Shown here piece by piece: positions 41,524-50,342 of a stretch of DNA of 64,000 nucleotides; within the stretch, counting starts at the first letter, position 1, and every line of letters starts with the position of its first letter. Both the position numbers and the translations under genes were made by a program. This DNA comes from Thermonema lapsum (GTDB taxonomy: Bacteria > Bacteroidota > Bacteroidia > Cytophagales > Thermonemataceae), in contig NZ_JAASRN010000001.1 in assembly GCF_011761635.1 (NCBI RefSeq), positions 124,001-188,000 of the forward strand, in the 5' to 3' direction. The notes under the pieces were generated by a model. That model did not search any database. It was not told the DNA's origin and saw nothing but the letters and a program-made list of their open reading frames with translations.

Positions 41524-42915
41524 ATGAACAGAAGAGAAGCACTTCATCTCATGGCTACGGCTACGGCTTCCCTGCTTTTGCCTTCTTTCACTAAGCTGCG
41601 AAGCAGGGCTTTGAAGATAGGCATTGTTGGGGGGAAGGTCTATTACCGTGGCAAGCTGAAAAGCCTTTTTGTGGGCATAGACCAAGAAAATCGCTTGGTG
41701 GTATCGGATGTGGCTTTGCCTTCCGAGGTGCTCTATGAAGTGCATGGAAAAGTGGTTAGCCCCGGCTTTATCGACATTTTGGGCGACAACTCCTCGAACC
41801 CAGAGCGTACGTACCATATCTTTGAAAAATACAAGGTAACAGACGGTTTGAGCACGGTGCTGCAGATGCACGGAGGCAGTGGTGACCCTGCCGCTTTTTA
41901 TGATTATTTCAGCCGGAAGCCGCACTACGTCAATTACGGCGTTTCGACCAAAGTCATGAGCATACGCTATCAATACAATACTGCAGCCGCCCGTTTAAAA
42001 GCCGTAGAGCGGGCTTTGGAAGCAGGGGCTTTGGGAGTATCGCACAGCCTTGAGTACCAACCCACTCCTTATGAAGAAGTGTTGGCTTATGCACGCTTGG
42101 CTTCACGATATGAGCGCCCGTTGGTCTTGCATCTGCGCTATTCTTCGCCTGAAAAAGAATTAGAAGGAGTAAAAGAAGCTATTCGTTTGGCTGCCGATGC
42201 AGACGTACATTTGCATATTGCTCACTTACATTCTACCGGTGGCACTTACAACATGCCTAAGGCTTTGGATTTGATAGCCGAAGCCCGTGCCCGTGGTTTG
42301 CGCATTACTACCTGTGTGTATCCTTACAGCTATTGGGCTACTTATTTGCATTCCAAACGTTTTGACCCCGGATGGAGAGAGTACTACGGTCTGGATTACG
42401 ACGACTTGACAGTAGTTGGCACCGGCGAACGCCTCACACCTGCCCGTTTCGAACAATTGCGTCGGACACCGGGAGTCTTGGTAGCAGTGCCCGAAGGCAC
42501 CATGCCTTTAGACAAAACAGTAGACCTAGCATTGCAAACCGACTTCTGCATGATAGGGTCGGATGGAGGCATTGAGAGCGAGCCCCAAGCCAACTCGCAC
42601 CCTCGTGGTGCAGGTTGTTTTGCCACGGCTATACGTCATGCTTTGGATATAGGAATGTCATTAGAAAAAATCCTTGAAAAGATAACCCTTTTGCCTGCTT
42701 CTTTGGCTCCTTCACTATTGCAACCCCGTGCTGCCATAGAGCAAGGGCAAATAGCAGATCTTACGGTTTTTGACCCTCAAACCATAGAGGGCACAGCCAC
42801 AGTGAAAAACCCCAACCGCTTTTCTAAAGGCATAGAGATGGTGATAGTGAACGGAGAGGTCGCTTATGAAGGTGGTTTGTTGCGCAAACAAAACGGGCAG
42901 GCAATTCGCTATTAA
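41524..42915 (+). CDS. D-aminoacylase-like amidohydrolase, exported
   Basis: 463 residues. The N-terminus MNRREALHLMATATASLLLP has a twin-arginine-like pair before a hydrophobic stretch, so export (perhaps by Tat) is likely. The body fits the D-aminoacylase/N-acyl-D-amino-acid deacylase branch of amidohydrolases: VVSPGFIDILGDN marks the start of the barrel, LVLHLRYSS and VHLHIAHLHSTGG carry later ligands, MIGSDGGIESE the catalytic Asp. The usual HxH after PGFID is missing, replaced by ILGD, and the Cys of the family's NCG-type motif appears as His (LQMHGG). A single-metal site or a different activity is therefore possible. It is divergent from the Fur-family gene and followed by the REC-kinase gene. 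Confidence 0.8.
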   Translation: MNRREALHLMATATASLLLPSFTKLRSRALKIGIVGGKVYYRGKLKSLFVGIDQENRLVVSDVALPSEVLYEVHGKVVSPGFIDILGDNSSNPERTYHIFEKYKVTDGLSTVLQMHGGSGDPAAFYDYFSRKPHYVNYGVSTKVMSIRYQYNTAAARLKAVERALEAGALGVSHSLEYQPTPYEEVLAYARLASRYERPLVLHLRYSSPEKELEGVKEAIRLAADADVHLHIAHLHSTGGTYNMPKALDLIAEARARGLRITTCVYPYSYWATYLHSKRFDPGWREYYGLDYDDLTVVGTGERLTPARFEQLRRTPGVLVAVPEGTMPLDKTVDLALQTDFCMIGSDGGIESEPQANSHPRGAGCFATAIRHALDIGMSLEKILEKITLLPASLAPSLLQPRAAIEQGQIADLTVFDPQTIEGTATVKNPNRFSKGIEMVIVNGEVAYEGGLLRKQNGQAIRY

Positions 42916-42978
42916 CCAACAAATATTGACTTTTATAGTTTTAACTTCGTATATTACAGCAGCGTAAGACTCATTGCA

Positions 42979-44184
42979 ATGCATGACCATAATCATTACA
43001 CTATCCTTTACGTAGATGATGAACCCTACAACCTGAAGGCATTTTATCATGCTTTTAAGCCTCTATATCGTATTGCTACAGCAGAAAGCGGCGAAGAGGC
43101 ATTGCAAGTGCTTTCTGCTCAGCCGGTGGCAGTACTTATCACCGACCGCCGCATGCCAGATATGGATGGAATCGAGCTGCTCAAAAGGGTAGCAGAAAAC
43201 CATCCGCACATAGTAACCATGATGCTGACAGCTTATGGCGATAAGGAATCTTTGATGCGGGCTATCAATGAAGGGCATGTCTATGCCTTTGTGAGCAAAC
43301 CATGGAATGAGGTGGACTTGCGCCTCAAGATAGACAAAGCAATAGAGCATTATCGTCTGTTGAGAAAAAACGAGCAACTGCTGCAGGAGTTGCAAGATGC
43401 GAATGCTAAGCTGGAAGAACGTATAGAAGCACGTACGCGCGAACTGGCAGAAAGAAACCGCCAGCTGGAGCAACTGACTGCTTTGCAGAATAGACTTTTT
43501 TCTATTATTTCACATGATTTGCGCTCGCCTCTAAATACCTTGTCCAATTTTTTACAAGTATTTATCAATTATGCTGAGCGGGGCTTTACGGTGGAAGAGC
43601 TGGTACATATAGCCCAAGATATCCATGCCCACCTGCAGAATATACAGCAGCTGCTCGACAACCTGATTCAATGGGCAAAACTGCAGCTCCAAGAGGTGGA
43701 CTACTCACTGACTGTCGTGCCTTTGAAAACGCTCTTTGACGAAAACACTGCTTTAGTACGCCAAACGGCTATAGAGAAGCAGATAAGCCTGCATGTAGCC
43801 CCTCCCAATGAATTGAAGGTGCTTGCCAATCGCGAGATGCTTAGTTTTGTGTTACGCAACCTATTATACAATGCTCTGAAGTTCACTCCCGAAGGAGGCA
43901 CAGTTTCCCTATCGGCTGTTTACAAAGGCAATGGACATTGCTACATCATGGTAGAAGATTCGGGGGTGGGCATGTCGCCCTACATGATTGCTCAAATCCT
44001 GCAAGGGAAGGGAGTAAGCCGCCCGGGGACTAGAGGAGAACGTGGCACTGGTTTGGGCTTGGCACTCTGCCACGAATTTGTGAAACGTATGAACGGAAGC
44101 ATGCAAATAGAAAGTGAAGAAGGTGAAGGAACACGCGTGCTCATTCGTCTTCCCTTGCATGTTGAATCGGAAGTTGAATCTTGA
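42979..44184 (+). CDS. REC-histidine kinase hybrid
   Basis: 401 residues, soluble. N-terminal receiver domain (residues 8-125): DDE acidic triad start, phospho-acceptor Asp in LITDRRMPDMDG, and the conserved Lys in FVSKPW. A coiled coil (130-175) leads into HisKA with SIISHDLRSPLNT, and the HATPase with LRNLLYNALKFTPEG, DSGVGM and GTGLGLALC. The kinase would be controlled by a phosphorylated receiver rather than by direct sensing, so an upstream kinase must feed it. The membrane PAS kinase encoded on the opposite strand, whose gene overlaps its 3' end by 44 bases, is a candidate partner by neighbourhood only. Confidence 0.93.
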   Translation: MHDHNHYTILYVDDEPYNLKAFYHAFKPLYRIATAESGEEALQVLSAQPVAVLITDRRMPDMDGIELLKRVAENHPHIVTMMLTAYGDKESLMRAINEGHVYAFVSKPWNEVDLRLKIDKAIEHYRLLRKNEQLLQELQDANAKLEERIEARTRELAERNRQLEQLTALQNRLFSIISHDLRSPLNTLSNFLQVFINYAERGFTVEELVHIAQDIHAHLQNIQQLLDNLIQWAKLQLQEVDYSLTVVPLKTLFDENTALVRQTAIEKQISLHVAPPNELKVLANREMLSFVLRNLLYNALKFTPEGGTVSLSAVYKGNGHCYIMVEDSGVGMSPYMIAQILQGKGVSRPGTRGERGTGLGLALCHEFVKRMNGSMQIESEEGEGTRVLIRLPLHVESEVES

Positions 44185-46144
44185 AAACGCTGCCTTTCCC
44201 TTCTTGGCTTTCCACGGTAATGCTGCCGCCGTGCTGCTCAACAATACCATACACAATGAATAAGCCCAGTCCTGTGCCTTCTCCGGTTTTTTTGGTGGTA
44301 TAAAAAGGTTCGAAGATGTGGCGCCGCACATGCTCGGGCATGCCGCTGCCTGTGTCTTCTACAGTAATCATCACTTCGCGCTCTTTCATGTGCCAAGTGC
44401 GAATACGCAGTTTGCCACCATGAGGCATGGCATGGATGGCGTTGGTGCATAAGTTAATGATGACCTGCTGCAAACGTGCAGGGAAAGCTTCAATAGCAGG
44501 CAAGTGTTGGCTGCCCTGCCAGTCGAGTTCAATTTTTCGTTTGCTTAGCTCAGGTTTAATAAAACGCAAACTTTGCTCAATTAAGGCATTGAGGTTACAA
44601 AACTGCATTTGGTCTTCGGTTCGTGCAAAAGTCAACAGCTCGGAGATGATAGTGTTTATCCGGCGGGCACCCTCTTCTATGCTATCCGATAAGTCTTTAA
44701 TATCTTGTAATATCTGGTCGCCGGAGGCTTGCCTGGCTAGCATTTTTAATTTTTCAATGGATTGTTTTCCGGGCGACGCTACTACCTCTTCTACACATTC
44801 CATGATGCTTTGCAGGTAATCTACATAACGCCGGAAAGGCGCTGTGCTCCCCAGAATAAAGTTGATGGGGTTTTTGAGCTCGTGGGCTATGCCGGCAGTA
44901 AGCAAACCAATAGAAGCCATCTTCTCTTTTTCAGCTAAGTGCAGTTGCATTTGCTGCATTTGCTGCTGTGCTGCTTTCTGTTCCCTTATGTCACGAAAAA
45001 TGCCTGCCAGACAGATAGTGTGTTCCTTGTTCTTATCTTGAACCAGAAAGAGCAGAGCATCACAGACGATTGGCACGCCGCTGCCCTGTCCTATAAGGTT
45101 CAATTCACCACGCCAGTGTTTTTGTTCATAGAGTAGTGGGGCTATTCTTTCGAAGCTCTCGCGGCTGTTGGCTTCCAACAGTTCCTTAAGATTGATGCTT
45201 GCGTTTTCTTTGAGTCTCAACAGCTCTTGACCTGCCGGATTGATATATATGACATCACCTTCCAAGTTCGACAATATGATGCAGTCGGCACTGTATGCCA
45301 CCGTTTGCACAAACTTGAGCGCTTCTTGCTGTGCCTTGCTCAGCTTTTCTTTGGTTTCTTCCAGCTCAAAGATTTTACGCTGATGGTCTTTCAGTAAAGT
45401 TTGCAGTTCCTCCTGCTTCTCAATCAATGCTTTTGTACGCTGGTGGATGATGTTCTCGAGGTTTTGCTGGTGAACAATGATTTTTTCTCTTTCCTTGCGT
45501 AGTATTTCTTCGCGTTTGCGTAGCAGTTCTTTTTGCGCTTCTGTTTGCTTGGTCAGTTTGTCAAGTATGTGACTGTTCCTACGCAATTGCCAGTCAGAGA
45601 CCCATACGACAAACAGGTTGATGAGGGCAAGGCTTAGCAGTGTATTGAAGCGAACCATGCCAACTACTGCCTCGGATAAAGGAAATTGGGGTGCAAATTG
45701 TCCCTTATATAGAAATAGAGTACAAGCAAAAGGCATAGCCACTGCCAACAGCCGCAACCCCGTCTCTTCTTTGGTAAACAACAAAACCGAAACCATGATA
45801 GTGGTGGTGTAGTAGTACTGAAAGAGTGTTTCTTTACCAAACAGATATACAAACAGCAGAATGTTTAAATGGATGTATATGCTAAAACCGAAGCGGGCAA
45901 CACGATGCATGTGCCAATGGTTGAGCATTGGAAAAGCCAAATACATCAGTATGGTGGCAAAAAAATAGTTATACACTTCCGGGCTGCGTACCACATTGGC
46001 AAAGAAAAGTGCATTGAGCAAGTTGATACATATCAAAAAAAGAACGCCCAAGTTGAGCAGCTCTATGCGTTGTGCCAAGTCAAAGCTTAAGTCCTGAGCG
46101 ATGCCCAGTTTTCGATACCTATCGAACCATGTTTTCCAATTCAT
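44141..46144 (-). CDS. Membrane PAS histidine kinase (caspase operon)
   Basis: 667 residues. Five or six membrane helices (about residues 28-190), a long charged coiled coil (200-275), a PAS domain (285-395; IILSNLEGDVIYINPAGQELL), then HisKA with GLLTAGIAHELKNPINFILG and an HATPase with VIINLCTNAIHAMPHGG, DTGSGMP and GTGLGLFIV. The GIAHELKNPIN form and the DTGSGMPEHVRRHIFEPFYTTK block put it in the NtrB-like group. It begins nine bases after the stop of the caspase/TPR gene on the same strand, so they are cotranscribed. The convergent REC-kinase gene overlaps its last 44 bases. Confidence 0.93.
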   Translation of the reverse strand: MNWKTWFDRYRKLGIAQDLSFDLAQRIELLNLGVLFLICINLLNALFFANVVRSPEVYNYFFATILMYLAFPMLNHWHMHRVARFGFSIYIHLNILLFVYLFGKETLFQYYYTTTIMVSVLLFTKEETGLRLLAVAMPFACTLFLYKGQFAPQFPLSEAVVGMVRFNTLLSLALINLFVVWVSDWQLRRNSHILDKLTKQTEAQKELLRKREEILRKEREKIIVHQQNLENIIHQRTKALIEKQEELQTLLKDHQRKIFELEETKEKLSKAQQEALKFVQTVAYSADCIILSNLEGDVIYINPAGQELLRLKENASINLKELLEANSRESFERIAPLLYEQKHWRGELNLIGQGSGVPIVCDALLFLVQDKNKEHTICLAGIFRDIREQKAAQQQMQQMQLHLAEKEKMASIGLLTAGIAHELKNPINFILGSTAPFRRYVDYLQSIMECVEEVVASPGKQSIEKLKMLARQASGDQILQDIKDLSDSIEEGARRINTIISELLTFARTEDQMQFCNLNALIEQSLRFIKPELSKRKIELDWQGSQHLPAIEAFPARLQQVIINLCTNAIHAMPHGGKLRIRTWHMKEREVMITVEDTGSGMPEHVRRHIFEPFYTTKKTGEGTGLGLFIVYGIVEQHGGSITVESQEGKGSVFKIQLPIQHAREDE

Positions 46145-46153
46145 GTGTAGCGC

Positions 46154-48574
46154 TTATTTATGGTTGTGTAGGGGCATAATAAACAAGAAATCACTTCCCG
46201 GTTCATTGTCGCCGAACTCTCCCAGCCTTGGTTGCGGCTTGATGACTTCCAAGTAAGTCATCAGCTCGGCGATGGTAAGGATGCGGTCGTCTCCGCCCAT
46301 GCTGCGCAGGGCTTCCAAGAAGCGCCTAACAAAGGGAGAGTGCTTGCCCGGGGTGCCGTCCGATACGTACTCTTTCCCGCCGGAGGTGATGTATTTGCGT
46401 GTCATGACCGATAGCTTTTCTTTGATGAAGGCTTCACGCTCTTCGGCATTAAGCTCGCTTATACCTCTCTGCTGAACAGTTTTGGCAATGGCGGGGTCGA
46501 AAGTGCCTCCAAAGCAGACATCCATCATCAGCAAAATGTGGCGACAGGGAATATTGTTGATATAGGTGCGTAAACTCGAATAAGATAAATAACTGGACTT
46601 TGTTTCGTCGTCGGTGCGGGAGTCGGCAGTAACCAAATATCCTTCGCCAAATAGTTCGTCATACTGACCGTGCCCTGCAAAGAAGATAAACAGTTCGTCT
46701 TCGGCTTGATATTCTTTCAACAGATACTCTTTGATTTTCAAAAGCACTTGCTCTTTGCTTGGATTGATGACTAAATCGATTTCGAAGCCGTAGAGCGTTC
46801 GAAGCGTGTGGGCAATGGCTTGCGCATCGGGCACGGGGTTCACTAAGTCGTTCCAATGTTCATATTGGTTGGTAGCGAATAGGAGTGCATAATAGCGCCT
46901 CTTTTGATGTGTAGGGGCTTGCCTGCTTAACAGGGGGGAAGCATCCAAAATAAAACGCTTGCTGTCGCAATTGCCATGAATGTCGCAAGCTTCAATGTAT
47001 AGCGTATCATGAGGCTGATGCAGGCTGTGCGTATAAAGGAATTCGCCCCCTTTGCTTAGAGCCAAAGGGATGCCGTTGATATGCAACTGCCGAATGCTGC
47101 TTTCGTCAGTGATGCGTCCGGCGATGGTGAAGGTAGCAGAAGTTACCAGCAAGTGCCCTCGTTCGTCTGCTTGGGGCGAGACAAGCTCAATAACAGGGGG
47201 AGTGTCGTCCAATCCTAAGCTGTCCAAGGTGTGCTTTAGCTGTAAGGCTTCCTCAGCGGGTAGGTGCTCTTTTTGTGCCAAAGCAATGGCTTTTACACAT
47301 ACAGAATAGGCACGCAGGGGATGCCCCGCTTTGTAAAGCATCTGCGCCCATAATAAATTATGGGCGTATGTATCTTGTTGATTTGCAGCCTTTTTTGCCC
47401 ATTGCAATCCTTCGGGGTTCCATCTCTCTTGGGGTAGGAAGTCGAAGCACGCTTTGGCAAGATAATAGTAGTCGCTTCCACTGCGGCACAACTGCAGGTA
47501 GTAAGACAATAGCATTTGGGCTTTGGCGTCTTCTTGTTGCTTTTTATACAACACATACTGCAGTGCCAAGGCGGGCAGGTGGTCTCTGTTTAAAGCAAGA
47601 CAAGCCTGAATCAGGCTGTCAGCCTGTTCTATTCTATTGTTAGAAAGGTAATACTGTGCCAAACCTACATAAGCACTCAAGTGATGGGGGGCGTCCTTGA
47701 GCAATTGACGGTAGCAGGCTTCAACGGATTTACTTTCTTGCAGCTTCTGGGCAATGGTAGCACGCAACAAAAGTCCTTCGGTGAAAGAGGGCGCCTGTTG
47801 CAGGCAGTACTCTATTTGTTGCATGGCTGTGTGATAGCTGCCCATACGGTAGTAACAAAGGGCTTGCTGATAAAAAGCCAAAGGAGAGGAGGGGCGTAAT
47901 GCCGCCGCCAAGCGAAAGTCTTCCAAAGCTTTATGATACTGTCCTAAGGCAAGATAAGCGACGCCGCGTTCTGTTAAGTCAAAAAAGAAAATATTTTGGC
48001 TTTGCTTGATACAGCTGCTGTAAAGCTCTATGGCACGCATATAGTTTTTTTCTTGCAGGGCTATGCGTGCATGAATTCGCGATAGCCACAAGGAAAGATT
48101 GGCGGTGTTTTGGAGCTCCTGCAGCTGCTGCAATGCTCTTTCCTTTTCGCCACTCATATAAAGGGCATAAGCCCTTTTAGCGCTCCATTCTTCGCTGTAG
48201 GGGGTAAGAATGAGCGCTTTTTCATAGCTGTGGCTTGCCTCTTGCCAAAGCCCTGCTGCCAGTTGTATATCGCCCAAAAGTGCATGATAAGCGGCGTTTT
48301 CGGGAGCTAAACGCAAGGCTTCGGTGGCGTCTTTTTGTGCTTCGGTAAGCAGGTGCATGTCCAGCAGTGTGCGTGCCCGCCAAGCATAGAGGGAGTCATG
48401 AGCCCGACGCTGAAGCAGCGCATTCCAGCAGTTGAGAGCTTGGCGGTACTGCCCTCGTGAATAAAACTCAATGCCTTGTGAGGGGGTGATGTCTTGCGAA
48501 AAAAGAGGGAAACGGAGACTTAGCAGCAGTCCGGCTACGCAAATAAATAAAAACAGTTGCCTTTTGTGAATCAT
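46154..48574 (-). CDS. Exported TPR, Ig-like and caspase-domain (peptidase C14) protein
   Basis: 806 residues. Signal peptide MIHKRQLFLFICVAGLLLSLRF to about PLFSQ. About ten tetratricopeptide-like repeats (residues 30-450) form a solenoid; next an Ig-like beta domain (about 455-545; TPPVIELVSPQ ... ITDESSIRQLHINGIPLAL); last a caspase-fold domain (565-806). The catalytic pair is present: His635 in IFFAGHGQYDE and Cys687 in MMDVCFGGTFD. Such proteins are called metacaspase- or orthocaspase-like and cleave after Arg/Lys or Asp; the specificity here is not readable. Export is predicted, so targets are periplasmic or surface. A -7 motif TATCTTTG with TTTG 21 bases further up lies right before the ATG (48584-48577), closer than expected. 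The PAS histidine kinase gene follows nine bases downstream. Confidence 0.93.
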   Translation of the reverse strand: MIHKRQLFLFICVAGLLLSLRFPLFSQDITPSQGIEFYSRGQYRQALNCWNALLQRRAHDSLYAWRARTLLDMHLLTEAQKDATEALRLAPENAAYHALLGDIQLAAGLWQEASHSYEKALILTPYSEEWSAKRAYALYMSGEKERALQQLQELQNTANLSLWLSRIHARIALQEKNYMRAIELYSSCIKQSQNIFFFDLTERGVAYLALGQYHKALEDFRLAAALRPSSPLAFYQQALCYYRMGSYHTAMQQIEYCLQQAPSFTEGLLLRATIAQKLQESKSVEACYRQLLKDAPHHLSAYVGLAQYYLSNNRIEQADSLIQACLALNRDHLPALALQYVLYKKQQEDAKAQMLLSYYLQLCRSGSDYYYLAKACFDFLPQERWNPEGLQWAKKAANQQDTYAHNLLWAQMLYKAGHPLRAYSVCVKAIALAQKEHLPAEEALQLKHTLDSLGLDDTPPVIELVSPQADERGHLLVTSATFTIAGRITDESSIRQLHINGIPLALSKGGEFLYTHSLHQPHDTLYIEACDIHGNCDSKRFILDASPLLSRQAPTHQKRRYYALLFATNQYEHWNDLVNPVPDAQAIAHTLRTLYGFEIDLVINPSKEQVLLKIKEYLLKEYQAEDELFIFFAGHGQYDELFGEGYLVTADSRTDDETKSSYLSYSSLRTYINNIPCRHILLMMDVCFGGTFDPAIAKTVQQRGISELNAEEREAFIKEKLSVMTRKYITSGGKEYVSDGTPGKHSPFVRRFLEALRSMGGDDRILTIAELMTYLEVIKPQPRLGEFGDNEPGSDFLFIMPLHNHK

Positions 48575-48652
48575 AGCAAAGATATCATCATGGTAGCAAA
48601 AAATACAAAACTTATTGGAAAAAACCTCTTTTCGGTCCCGAATATGAGAAGC

Positions 48653-49795
48653 TTATGAATTGTCTGTTTTCTGCGAGCTTGTGGGTGCTTTGTACGGCGG
48701 TGGCGGAGCAGGCAGGTGCCATGCATAACCTTCTATTTCTGCCACCAATTGTCGCAGCCCTTTGTAAGGGCTATGTGGGTGGCAAAGGACAAGCTTTTGT
48801 GCTTGTGGATTTTGAAATACTTCATCCATGCGATTGACAGCCCCAGCTGGCACCTTGTGCTCTTGAAGCGTATGGAGCAACTCGTCTCGCTTTCGGCGAG
48901 CTATTGCCTCTTTCAAATAGGGAAGCAGCTCATGACGGTGCCGCACACGCGCGGCATTGGTGCTGAAACGGACGTCTTCGGCTATTGAGGCAATGCCCAG
49001 CACTCGGCACAGTGCCTGAAATTGCTTGTCAGTACCTACTGCCAGTACGATTTCCCTGCCATCGGCAGTGCTAAATACTGTACCGTAAGGCACAATGTTA
49101 GGGTGGTCTGAGCCGAGGCGTTGGGGAATACTGCCCGTATTCAGGTAATTGGTCGCTTGGTTGGCAAGCGATGCCACCGCTGCATCAAATAAAGATACAT
49201 GCACATAGCTGCCTTTGCCTGTGCGTTCGCGCTGCCACAGGGCAAGCAGCAGCGCTTCTTTTAATTGATGGGCAGCAAGCACATCAATCAAAGCGACAGG
49301 CATTTTGACGGGGCGCCCGTCGGGCTCGCCGTTTAGGTAAGTAAAGCCCGCTTCGGCTTGTATGATGGCATCATAGCCTACACGGGCATCGTCTTTTCCG
49401 TAACCGGTGATGTGTCCGTAAATTAAAGAAGGATTGAATTGGCAAAGAGTAGCGTAATCTACGCCCAGCTTTTGGGCATCGCCGGCTTTGTAACTTGCCA
49501 ATACCAAGTCGGCTTCTTTGACGTGGGTATAAAGTATTTCTTTGTCTCTTTGTTGCTTTAAATCGAGAGTGATAGATTGCTTGCCAAAGTTGGCACAACA
49601 AAAATAAGCGGAAATGCCCTCAGGGTTTTCTTGCTCATTTTTACTTAGCCAGCCGCGGGTAACGTCGCCGTTGGAATGGGCATTTTCTACTTTTAATACT
49701 TGTGCGCCCAGCTCTGCAAAAAACTGCCCTACGGAAGGTCCTGCCAGCACATTGGCAAGTTCTATGACCTTAAGTCCCCTGAAGATACTCTGCAT
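48653..49795 (-). CDS. CaiB/BaiF family III CoA-transferase
   Basis: 380 residues. Members move CoA between carboxylic acids in two interlocked subunits; the catalytic Asp forms an anhydride with the substrate. FRGLKVIELANVLAGPSVGQFFAELGAQVLKVEN is the family's opening, and the Asp is in VGYDAIIQAEAGF. The C-terminus is a Pro-rich tail (LPAPPPPYKAPTSSQKTDNS), unusual but likely disordered. The substrate cannot be told; no acid-CoA pathway gene is adjacent. It stands alone between caspase operon and small lipoproteins. Confidence 0.93.
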   Translation of the reverse strand: MQSIFRGLKVIELANVLAGPSVGQFFAELGAQVLKVENAHSNGDVTRGWLSKNEQENPEGISAYFCCANFGKQSITLDLKQQRDKEILYTHVKEADLVLASYKAGDAQKLGVDYATLCQFNPSLIYGHITGYGKDDARVGYDAIIQAEAGFTYLNGEPDGRPVKMPVALIDVLAAHQLKEALLLALWQRERTGKGSYVHVSLFDAAVASLANQATNYLNTGSIPQRLGSDHPNIVPYGTVFSTADGREIVLAVGTDKQFQALCRVLGIASIAEDVRFSTNAARVRHRHELLPYLKEAIARRKRDELLHTLQEHKVPAGAVNRMDEVFQNPQAQKLVLCHPHSPYKGLRQLVAEIEGYAWHLPAPPPPYKAPTSSQKTDNS

Positions 49796-49928
49796 GCTTT
49801 TTCTTTTTTACAAAAATAAGTGCGGTAGATAAATAAGTACGATATTTGCTAATGCTTTTGAAAAAATGTACCTTAACTGTTACATTGCAAAGTCGTATAT
49901 TTCTTACCGGTTAAAAATCTATTGGTCC

Positions 49929-50120
49929 ATGAAGCGTTTCCTTTTAACATGCATGTTGCTGGGTGGACTCAGCCTTTTACTGACAGCAGCAATTTCTTCT
50001 TGTGCTCCCAAACGTCCGCGTTACGGTTATGATAGTCAACGGTGGGTTCCTCGCGAACATAAACAAATAAATTTTCGTGCTTTCACTGGTTATCCCCGGG
50101 AGAGAGGTAAAAGAAGATAA
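49929..50120 (+). CDS. Small lipoprotein of unknown function (first of two)
   Basis: 63 residues from ATG 49929 (MKRFLLTCMLLGGLSLLLTAAISSC): a signal peptide ending in a lipobox-like ISSC. The mature part is 38 residues and very basic (APKRPRYGYDSQRWVPREHKQ ... YPRERGKRR). No family recognised. An in-frame ATG 63 bases upstream would spoil the signal peptide. A second, still smaller lipoprotein gene follows after six bases, so the two look like a tandem pair. Confidence 0.65.
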   Translation: MKRFLLTCMLLGGLSLLLTAAISSCAPKRPRYGYDSQRWVPREHKQINFRAFTGYPRERGKRR

Positions 50121-50126
50121 GCGTCT

Positions 50127-50282
50127 ATGAAACGATGGACTCGATGGCTTGCGCTGTTGCTGCTGCTGAGTATGGGTGCTGTAAGCGTAAGTAGTTGCCA
50201 ATCACAAAGACACACCAAATACAAGCGTCATGGAAAGATACCCAAGAATGGGAAAATTCCTTGTCCTATTAAGGACTGTTAA
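50127..50282 (+). CDS. Tiny lipoprotein of unknown function (second of two)
   Basis: 51 residues, ATG 50127 to TAA 50280-50282. It begins MKRWTRWLALLLLLSMGAVSV, then a lipobox-like VSSC. The mature peptide is about 27 residues, basic, with two Cys near the C-terminus (KIPCPIKDC). It shares the MKR start and SSC lipobox with the neighbour six bases upstream. A promoter for cmk follows at 50293, so it ends the unit. Coding status rests on the signal-peptide pattern and spacing. Confidence 0.6.
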   Translation: MKRWTRWLALLLLLSMGAVSVSSCQSQRHTKYKRHGKIPKNGKIPCPIKDC

Positions 50283-50292
50283 AGGTCGGGGG

Positions 50293-50323
50293 TTTCTATT
50301 CTGTGGGAAAGCTTGTATCTTTG
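50293..50323 (+). promoter_or_regulatory. Promoter of cmk-ispH
   Basis: TTTC at 50293-50296 (consensus TTTG), exactly 19 bases, then TATCTTTG at 50316-50323. The predicted start of transcription near 50328 leaves a leader of about 15 bases before the ATG at 50343. Confidence 0.7.
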
Positions 50324-50342
50324 CGCCGATTGAACCTATATT

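Noticed and set aside
44141-44184. Frameshift or assembly error at the convergent kinase ends
   Set aside because: Both proteins finish their HATPase domains with normal C-terminal strands and small charged tails, so the overlap looks genuine rather than an error.
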